Of a DNA stretch of 64,000 nucleotides, positions 7,548 through 14,800 are shown one piece after another. The stretch comes from Planctomycetota bacterium (GTDB lineage Bacteria; Planctomycetota; Planctomycetia; Gemmatales; Gemmataceae). Each line of letters begins with the position of its first letter. The first letter of the stretch is position 1. The stretch is taken from the NCBI GenBank assembly GCA_021413735.1, contig JAIOPV010000188.1, positions 97,378-161,377 of the forward strand, read 5' to 3'. Under the pieces are notes generated by a model. That model did not search any database, was not told the DNA's origin, and worked only from the letters and a program-made list of their open reading frames with translations. Made by a program: the position numbers and the translations under genes.

Positions 7548-7982
7548 CTACTCCCGCTCGCGCGGCGTCACGTCCGTGACCTCGATCTTCGTCACGAACG
7601 GCTTTCCCTCTTCGCCGCCGAAGTCCCGATCCGCTTGCCGGATGCGGCGCAGGCAGTGATCGTTCAGTCGATCGTACAGCGGGCGCAGATTCCGGCCCTC
7701 GACAGTGACCTTCCAGCTTTGCAGGCCGACGAATAACACCCAGAACTTGCCAGGCGAGAACTCGGACAGCACCCCCAAATAAACGTACTGAAGCGATACG
7801 ACCGGCTCCTTTCCGCCGCGTTCGATGTCCAGCGCCTTGCAGCCCTTCGCCCACACCCAGCCGCACGGACCGACGTCCTGCCGGAGTTCCTTTTCCTCTT
7901 CGTCTTCGGGAACTGCCGGGTCGGTCTTTCCCGGTCTGCCGTTCAGAATGTCCTTCAAACTCCCGCCTTTATCGGCCGACAT
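7548..7982 (-). CDS. Hypothetical protein in the relaxase operon
   Basis: A 144-residue protein with an acidic linker (PEDEEEKEL) near residue 28, a beta-rich centre (VSLQYVYLGVLSEF, KFWVLFVGLQSWKVTVEGRNL) and a charged C-terminal helix. Its ATG overlaps the relaxase stop by 14 bases, and GAGGGAGATC stands just upstream, so it is cotranslated with the relaxase. I do not recognise a family. The position suggests an accessory mobilization protein or an effector carried with the relaxase; there is no sequence motif to prove either. Confidence 0.65.
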   Translation of the reverse strand: MSADKGGSLKDILNGRPGKTDPAVPEDEEEKELRQDVGPCGWVWAKGCKALDIERGGKEPVVSLQYVYLGVLSEFSPGKFWVLFVGLQSWKVTVEGRNLRPLYDRLNDHCLRRIRQADRDFGGEEGKPFVTKIEVTDVTPRERE

Positions 7983-10839
7983 ACGCGATCTCCCTCTCTG
8001 GTTGCCGTTCCGTGATAGCAGCCGCGGCGCGGTCGCGCAATCGTTCGTAAGTGTCCTTCACCCGCTTCACCAGCGAGTGCGTGCGCTCGCGGATCGTTCG
8101 CTTCCGTTTCGGCTTCGGCGTCATGAGTTCGGTCGCCGACTTCCGCGCGTCGTGACGCTGGATCGCGGCGCGGAGCTGCTCGGCGGCGAGGTCGCTGTAC
8201 ACCGTTGCCTTCTCCCGACCGCGGGACACTGACACGTAGAACTGCTCGGAGTTGATCGCCGGGACGGAGTTGCTCCCCATCGCGATGAGCACGCGGTCAA
8301 CCGTCTTTCCCTGCGAAGCGTGGGACGTGGCGACGTAGCCGTGAGTGAGATGGCCGAATGCCTTCGAGACGACCCAGCCGTTGTTCAGTGCAATGTCGCC
8401 TTCTTTCGTGAACCCCGCGACCGTGTACTGGCTGCCGTTGTCGAGGCGGTGGGTTCCGGTGATGTCCTTGCCGTTGGCGGTGATGCGGATGGCGTCGCCT
8501 TCCGCGAGCCGGACGGTTTGCTCAGAGAGGACAGAGAAATATTCAGGCTTGCCAAGCCGATCTTTAGGATTCCAACTTGCGATTCTAACGCGGTCACCCG
8601 CCTTAAAAGTTCCGCTGTTTCGGTGGTACTGCAACACCTCGGTGCCGTCGTACCGCGCGACATCGCCCTTCTCAGCATCCGTCCAACCCAGAGCCCGAAG
8701 CTGTACGAAATCCCTCTCCTCACCCTTCAGTCTCCCGTCTTCCTTTAACCGTTCGCGGATCTCTTCGGTGATGCGTTCACCCTCGACATGCGTGGGCGCC
8801 ACGACCAGCACTGACTTGCCGGAATGCACCGCAGCGAGGTAGTCGTCCACCAAGGGCTTGTCGCCATCGACCTCCTTCACCCAGCCGAGTCCGACGAGCT
8901 TATCATACCCGTCGAGAATGTCACCCTCGGCGAGCGCGGCCACGGCCTGCTTGTACTGGCCGTGCTGGCGGCGGATGTCCTTCAGGCGGCCCACGGGAAG
9001 CCCGGCGAACTCCTGCAGCACGTTGAGCATGTCACCGTCGCGAGCCACGGAGCGATGTTGCTTGGGGTCACCCTGAAGCACGAGGCGGGCGTTCTGGTCC
9101 TTGGCCACATCCACGAGCCGGGAAAGATCGCGGATCGGGAGTTGCCCAGCTTCATCGACCCAGATCACGCCATTCGCAACCCCAGCCTGCCGGTCCTCGC
9201 TCGCGAGGAACGAGGCCACCGTATCGGCGCGGCTGAAGCCCTCCCGGCGGAGGACACCGCGTGAGGCCTCGGCACCGGGAGCGAGGATTTCTACGGCGCG
9301 GTCGATGGACGCGAACGCCGACTTCACCGCGTGCGTTTTCCCCGTTCCAGCGTCACCGATGACCAGGACGACGCGGTCGGGGGAGCCGAGGACGTGATTG
9401 ACCATGGCGGATTGTTCGGCAGAGAGATTGTCTACTTTAAGGCGGGTGATTGGTGATGCTAACGAACCGGATTGTACAGGCTTAGCTTTCGCTTGCCGTT
9501 CGGGGGAGAGTGTGGCAGTATCAGGCCGCTGGAGATGCAGCGGACTTGCATCATGGGGAGCAATCCCCTGCCCGGCGGCAGGCCGCTTCGATTCGTCGGG
9601 GCGGCCTTTTTGTTGACCTAGTGCGGAGAGTGTGGCAACCTCGCTCCCGCGCCGCTCAATTTGCTTCCCGAGAGGCCGCATCGTCCCCCTGCCATCACGA
9701 GCAAAGGCGATGATGCGGCTCTCCTCTCCCAGCACGTCCTTCGTCGTGGCTTCGCCGTTCTTCAGCAGCACGCCCTGACGCTTCGCTTCCTCGATCACCC
9801 CTTCCGGCGTCACCGACCCGATCCCGTGGCGGATGGCCGTCTCGTAGAGCTTGCGGTCCTCGACCACGCTGCGCCGCTCGAACAGGTGACCCATTGCGAA
9901 CTGGACGGCATCCCGCTCGTTCGACGCGTAAGACGGCAAGCCCTCCAGCCCGGCAAGCTGCTGGCGTTCCGGCTGAGTCAGCCGGCTGACGTAGTACCCG
10001 TTCAGGTCGTCTGCGAGTTCCTTCGCCTTGCCGAGCCGCGTCGTCGCGCCGAGCTTCGCCATCGCACCCGGTGAGGTGATGCCGAGCTTCTCGGCCACCA
10101 TCTTGATGTAGTTCCGGCGGCGGGAGAACTTGTCGATCATCTCGCGAGAGATGCCTGCAACCTCGAACGCCTTCCCCTCACGCCGGATGCCGTAGCCCAG
10201 GTCGCGGAGGTTCGCTGCCAAGCGGTTGTGGTAAATTGCCTCGAACCACGGCGAGTCGTGCTTGATCTCGCCGATCTCCGCTGCCTTCCACTTGTCTTCA
10301 ACAGGGTCAAAAGTTGCATTAAAAACAAAGACATGATCGTGCAACGACATGTCCGGGCGCTGGTCTTCGGCGCTGATGCGGGTGTCGCGGTGGGTGACTC
10401 GGTACGCAACCATGTTCCCCGTCGTGCGATTGCCGTTGGCACCGCCAACTCGGACGCGGGCCTGCATGTCCTTCTCGACGTAGCCCATCGTGTACGCGAC
10501 GGCTTCGCGGTGAGCTGCTTCGATGCGAGGGTCACCTGCGTTGCCCGCGCCCGCGAGTTCGCGCGCGATGCCGACCGACTTCGTGGAGTTGAACGTCATG
10601 TCGAGACCGACGCGACGGTTCTCGCGTGAGCCGCCGACGGTCAGGTCTTTCCCGGTGCGGGGATCGAGATTGTCGGCGAGGGAATCGAACTGCTCTGGGG
10701 ACGTTGCTCCGGTCAGGCCAAGGAGTTCAGCACCTTTGCCGAGCCACTGGCCCGGAGACGTCGAGTAGTAATCGGTGCTGCGATAGTAGCTCTTCGCGGC
10801 GGCGGCGCTGGTCATCCAGTTTGTGCGTATCAACGGCAA
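7969..10839 (-). CDS. MobF-family conjugative relaxase-helicase (TrwC/TraI-like)
   Basis: A 956-residue protein that nicks oriT and unwinds the transferred strand. The relaxase domain (about 1-330) has clustered tyrosines (AKSYYRSTDYYS, Y18/Y19/Y24/Y25) as candidate nicking residues and an H167-D-H169 metal site in MSLHDHVFVFNATFD. The SF1 helicase part has Walker A GDAGTGKTHA near 494-503, Walker B WVDEAGQLP near 556, GDPKQHRSV, and a C-terminal VSRGREKATVYSD motif VI. The annotated TTG start keeps MPLIRTNW, which fits family N-termini; ATG 10815 is the alternative. The gene is transcribed away from a long inverted repeat that may be its oriT. Coupling-protein and type IV secretion genes are not in the window, so it is at least mobilizable. 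Confidence 0.92.
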   Translation of the reverse strand: MPLIRTNWMTSAAAAKSYYRSTDYYSTSPGQWLGKGAELLGLTGATSPEQFDSLADNLDPRTGKDLTVGGSRENRRVGLDMTFNSTKSVGIARELAGAGNAGDPRIEAAHREAVAYTMGYVEKDMQARVRVGGANGNRTTGNMVAYRVTHRDTRISAEDQRPDMSLHDHVFVFNATFDPVEDKWKAAEIGEIKHDSPWFEAIYHNRLAANLRDLGYGIRREGKAFEVAGISREMIDKFSRRRNYIKMVAEKLGITSPGAMAKLGATTRLGKAKELADDLNGYYVSRLTQPERQQLAGLEGLPSYASNERDAVQFAMGHLFERRSVVEDRKLYETAIRHGIGSVTPEGVIEEAKRQGVLLKNGEATTKDVLGEESRIIAFARDGRGTMRPLGKQIERRGSEVATLSALGQQKGRPDESKRPAAGQGIAPHDASPLHLQRPDTATLSPERQAKAKPVQSGSLASPITRLKVDNLSAEQSAMVNHVLGSPDRVVLVIGDAGTGKTHAVKSAFASIDRAVEILAPGAEASRGVLRREGFSRADTVASFLASEDRQAGVANGVIWVDEAGQLPIRDLSRLVDVAKDQNARLVLQGDPKQHRSVARDGDMLNVLQEFAGLPVGRLKDIRRQHGQYKQAVAALAEGDILDGYDKLVGLGWVKEVDGDKPLVDDYLAAVHSGKSVLVVAPTHVEGERITEEIRERLKEDGRLKGEERDFVQLRALGWTDAEKGDVARYDGTEVLQYHRNSGTFKAGDRVRIASWNPKDRLGKPEYFSVLSEQTVRLAEGDAIRITANGKDITGTHRLDNGSQYTVAGFTKEGDIALNNGWVVSKAFGHLTHGYVATSHASQGKTVDRVLIAMGSNSVPAINSEQFYVSVSRGREKATVYSDLAAEQLRAAIQRHDARKSATELMTPKPKRKRTIRERTHSLVKRVKDTYERLRDRAAAAITERQPEREIAYVGR

Positions 10840-10984
10840 CCCCGAGTTGGTTGCGGAATCCTATACGCGTCTGCCAAACCGCGCAACTGTCCAGTGCAGT
10901 GCAAGTCGTGAAATCGATGTGCTGGAACGGCTGTAGTGTTCTTCGCTTCATCCGATCACGTCCAAGTCCTTGTCATGGGAAGCT

Positions 10985-11086
10985 GCACCGGCAGCCGTGC
11001 CGGGCAAGCAGAGAATCGGTTCCCCCTGAAGGTTGCCCCCAATTCTCTGCTTGCCCGTCGCAAGAGCTCACGGCGCCGGCCGGTGC
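10985..11086. other. Nested inverted repeats, oriT candidate; includes leader repeat copy 3
   Basis: CGGGCAAGCAGAGAAT (11001-11016) is matched exactly by ATTCTCTGCTTGCCCG (11042-11057) across a 25-base spacer. An outer pair, GCACCGGC (10985-10992) and GCCGGTGC (11079-11086), surrounds it. GCAGCCGTGCC (10991-11001) and CAAGC.G..AA.CGG link this segment to leader repeat copy 2. The size and location suit a relaxase recognition hairpin; the nick site cannot be read from sequence alone. Confidence 0.5.
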
Positions 11087-11102
11087 GGGCGCTGACCCAC
11101 AA

Positions 11103-11121
11103 GGACACGATGGTCGTGTCC
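11103..11121 (+). promoter_or_regulatory. Hairpin before the 11143 gene
   Basis: GGACACGA-TGG-TCGTGTCC is a perfect 8-pair stem with a 3-base loop. It is followed by AAAAGGAG and the ATG. It may protect the mRNA 5' end or control ribosome access. Confidence 0.4.
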
Positions 11122-11142
11122 CGAAATAAAAGGAGAAAGAAC

Positions 11143-11409
11143 ATGTCTTCACCAGCAATTAAATTCCGCGACGGATGCCTGCAAGTGGTCGTTTGGCGCA
11201 ACACCAGTACCAGCGGTCAGACCTACTACACCGCGACGCCCCAGCGATCCTACAAGCAGGGTGACGACACCTGGAAGGAAACCGACTCGCTCAACACCGA
11301 CGATCTATTGGCCATGGCGGAACTACTCCGCGAGGCTTACGACTGGATCAGGATGCAGAAGCGAGCCGACGCGAAGGGCCGCAAGGAGTCCGAGCAGAAG
11401 GTGAGTTGA
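11143..11409 (+). CDS. Small conserved mobile-element protein
   Basis: An 88-residue protein. ATG 11143 follows AAAAGGAGAAAGAAC. The pattern IKFRDGCLQVVVWRN, YYTATPQRSYKQGD, WKETDSLNTDDLL and a final EAYDWIRMQKR belongs to a family of short proteins found next to relaxase genes on mobilizable elements; the function is not known. It is transcribed divergently from the relaxase, across the oriT candidate, and could be a relaxosome accessory or regulator. Confidence 0.7.
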   Translation: MSSPAIKFRDGCLQVVVWRNTSTSGQTYYTATPQRSYKQGDDTWKETDSLNTDDLLAMAELLREAYDWIRMQKRADAKGRKESEQKVS

Positions 11410-11416
11410 AACCGTT

Positions 11417-11472
11417 TGCGGGACCACCCGCAGCGTGATACGAAAATGGGTGACAGCGGAGACTGTCACCCA
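11417..11472 (+). promoter_or_regulatory. Tandem hairpins between the 11143 and 11503 genes
   Basis: TGCGGG-ACCA-CCCGCA (11417-11432) is followed by TGGGTGACAG-CGGAGA-CTGTCACCCA (11447-11472), a perfect 10-pair stem, then ACCTCTTTA. The second could terminate part of the transcripts, or act as a leader structure for the 11503 gene. Confidence 0.45.
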
Positions 11473-11502
11473 CCTCTTTAACCTCAAGGATGAGTTGAGA
11501 TT

Positions 11503-11820
11503 ATGACCGATATAAAACACGGAACGAAACAGAAAGCAAGCCACACGCCCGGTACTTGGGAAGCCAACGGCAGCACGGTTATCGCGAGCAAGGAAAGCTT
11601 TCGCGCCCTGTTTGACTGCAAACCTTTAAGGATGACGTTAAGTGCTGATGAATGCGCAGCCAACGCCCGCCTGATCGCCGCCGCTCCGGATCTGCTGGGG
11701 GCGTTGCAAGCCATATTGCAAGACGCTGACGCAATCTCTTATGCCACACCACATTTGAGCGGTGACTATTGGGAAGAGGCCCGTGCCGCCATCGCCAAAG
11801 CCATAGGACTCGCCGCATGA
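11503..11820 (+). CDS. Phage-type small protein (AANARLIAAAPDLL family)
   Basis: A 105-residue protein. The N-terminal HTPGTWEANG and the central ADECAANARLIAAAPDLLGALQ followed by ARAAIAKAIG make up a very common phage and plasmid protein of unknown role. GGATGAG lies upstream of the ATG. Its stop overlaps the start of the giant methylase-helicase gene (ATGA), so the two are translated together. Confidence 0.75.
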   Translation: MTDIKHGTKQKASHTPGTWEANGSTVIASKESFRALFDCKPLRMTLSADECAANARLIAAAPDLLGALQAILQDADAISYATPHLSGDYWEEARAAIAKAIGLAA

Positions 11821-14800
11821 CCCGCCGCCCCGCCAAGCGGCCCGCAGGGCGTTCCCTTTTCGACGACGAACCAGACGAGCAACCCACCTTCGCCGAACGT
11901 GTCGGCGGTTCTAATCCTCCAGCCACGTCATTCGTCGAGCGTGTGAAGTCCAGCCCCGAACCCGTCCCGGAAGTCGTCCGCGGTCCCCCGATCTCCAGCG
12001 GCGAGAAGGGCAAGGCCCGCGACATCATCGCCGCGATCCGCACGCTTCACCAGGTCGAGCAGCGCGGCACACCCGCGACCCCGACGGAGCGGGAAGCTCT
12101 CGGCAAGTTCTGCGGATTCGGCCCTGTCGCCCTCTCGATCTTTCCGAACCCCGTCTCGGGCGTCTACAAGGACGAGTCGTGGCGGCCGATCGGCGAAGCG
12201 CTCAAGGATCTACTCCCCCCGGACGAGTACGACAGCGCGAAGCGGACCACGTTCAACGCGTTCTACACCTCCCCAACCGTCATCACGGCGATGCACTCCG
12301 CCCTCGACCGTCTCGGCGTGCCCGAGAACGCGGTCGTTCTGGAGCCGGGCGCCGGGATCGGGAATTTCATCCGGCCCGGCAAGCGGTTCATCGGCGTCGA
12401 GCAGGACAGCATCTCGGGACGAATCGCAAAGGCATTGCACCCGGATCAGGACATCCGCATCGAGGACTTCCAGCGGACCAAGCTGCCCCAACTGGACGCG
12501 GTGATCGGAAACGTCCCATTCGCGAACCTGAACCTCGACCACCACGGCCAGAAGTTCGCGCTGCACGACTACTTCATCGCCAAGTCAGTTGACTCACTGA
12601 AGCCCGGCGGCGTGCTGGCACTGGTCACGTCTCATTACACACTCGACAAGCAGAACGCCGCGAGCCGGGAGTATCTCGGCGACCGGGCCGACTTCCTCGG
12701 CGCCATTCGGTTGCCGTCGGATGCGTTCAAACGCGAGGGGACGGCGGTTGTCACGGACATCGTCTTCCTGCGGAAGCGCGGCCCCGGTGAGCCAGCCCGT
12801 CATGCCGATCCCGAATGGCTGAAGGCCGAGCTGACCGAGGTCGACGGCCGATCGCTGCCGATCAACCACTACTTCAAGGCGCACCCCGAGATGGTGCTGG
12901 GGACGTACAGCGGGAAGGATTCCCTTTACGGCGAGGGGTACTCGGTCCTGTCGAACGGCGATCTTGCCGAGCAGTTGAAGCAGGCGGTGGAGCGATTTCA
13001 GCGCGCGCCACAAACGCCAGCGTTTCCAGACGCTTCGGACGACGAAAAGCCCAAAACCGGCGATTCCGCGCGCACGGCCTTCGTTCCCCCTCCCCCCGAT
13101 CCCCACGTCACCGAGGGCAGCTTCTTCGTCCACGAGCGCCGCATCCACCAACTCATGGACGGGCAATCCTCGCCCGTCGTCTACGGTGGCGGTGAACTCT
13201 GGGCCAATGGCGGGCTGGTCGGCCGACGGCTTGGCCATCTGATCGAGCTGCGGGATAAGGCCCGGTATGTCCTGCGTTCCCAAAACGAGGGTTGGCCTGA
13301 ATCCGCACGCAACGAAGCCCGCCGGAAGCTGAACCTGGCCTACGACACTTTCAAATCCGCCTACGGGCCGATCAACAAGACGACGTTCTCCGAGACGAGC
13401 GACGGCACGACGATCCGCCGGATGCCCAACCTTGTGAAGTTCCGGGAAGACCCGGACGCGATGCTGGTCATGGCGCTGGAGGAGTACGACGAGGAGACCG
13501 GCGAGGCGAAGAAGGCCCCGATCATGCTCAAGGACGTGGTCGGGAAAACGCCGCCGATCACGACCGTCACCAGCGCCGAGGAGGGGTTGCTCGTCTCCCT
13601 CGACCACCGCGGCACGGTGGACCTGCCGTACATCGCGAAGCTCTACGGCAAGCCGGAGGAGAAGGTCATCGCCGAGCTGGGCGACCTGATCTACCGCGAC
13701 CCCGAATCGAATCACTGGGAGACCGCCGACGCGTACCTGTCGGGTAACGTCCGGGCGAAGCTCATTGCTGCCGAGAAAGGCGGGATCACCCGCAACATCG
13801 ACGCCCTCCGTGCCGTGCAACCCGAGGACGTGCTGCCGGGCGACATTGACGCCAACCTCGGCGCCCCGTGGATTCCCGCTTCCGACATTCAGGCCTTCGC
13901 GGCTCATCTGTTCCAGGTTCCCGCGTCGTCAATGACCGTCGGCCATCTGGCGAAAGACGCGGTGTGGTCCGTGCAGGGTGACTACTCGGCCGAGCGGTCC
14001 GTCGCGGTCACCACCGACTACGGCACCCAGCGGGCCAGCGGCATCTGGCTGCTCGACCTCGCTCTCAACATGAAGTCCCCCGTCATCTACGATCCGGACC
14101 CCGACGACTCCGACAAGCGGGTCGTGAACCAGGAGGCCACGCTAGCCGCGAAGGAAAAGCAGAAGCAGATCAAGGAGCAGTTCCGCGGCTGGATCTTCGC
14201 CGACCCGGACCGCACCGAGCGGTTGGTGCGGACGTACAACGACACCTACAACAACCTGCGCCCGCGCCAGTTCGACGGCTCGCATCTCGATTTCCCGGGG
14301 ATGTCGCAGGCGTATACGCTACGCCAGCACCAAAAGGACGCTGTGTGGCGAATCATGTCGGGCGGGAATACCCTGCTTGCTCATACGGTTGGCGCTGGAA
14401 AAACGGGCGCTATGGCAACCGGAGCAATGAAGCTGAAGCAGGCGGGGCTAGCGAAGAAGAGCCTGATCGCGGTCCCCAACCATCTCCTCGAACAGTTCGC
14501 CCGAGAGTTCCAGCAGTTCTACCCCAACGCGAAGTTGCTCGTGGCCGGGAAGGACGACTTCACGAAGGATCGCCGGAAATACCTAACCGCGAAGATCGCC
14601 AGTGGGGATTGGGACGCGATCATCGTCACCCATTCGAGCTTCGAGCGCATAGGGATGTCACGCGACTATCAGGAGAAATTCCTCCGCGAGCAGATCGCTG
14701 AATACGACCAGTTGCTCATCGACCGCGCCGCCGAGAAGGGGAATAACCGGAACATCATCAAGACGATCGAGAAGCAGAAGGCCGCGCGCGAGGGGAAGCT

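Larger units (their letters stand above)
10840..11142. other. Relaxase upstream region, candidate oriT
   Basis: A 303-base non-coding stretch between the divergent relaxase gene and the 88-residue gene. It holds 16-base perfect inverted repeats, an outer 8-base inverted repeat, leader repeat copy 3 and a hairpin just before the 11143 gene. MobF oriT sites usually lie beside the relaxase gene and carry inverted repeats next to the nick. Confidence 0.5.

Noticed and set aside
12594-13907. 437-residue minus-strand ORF and others within 12.2-17.0 kb
   Set aside because: Shadows of the methylase-helicase gene, whose motifs are unmistakable.
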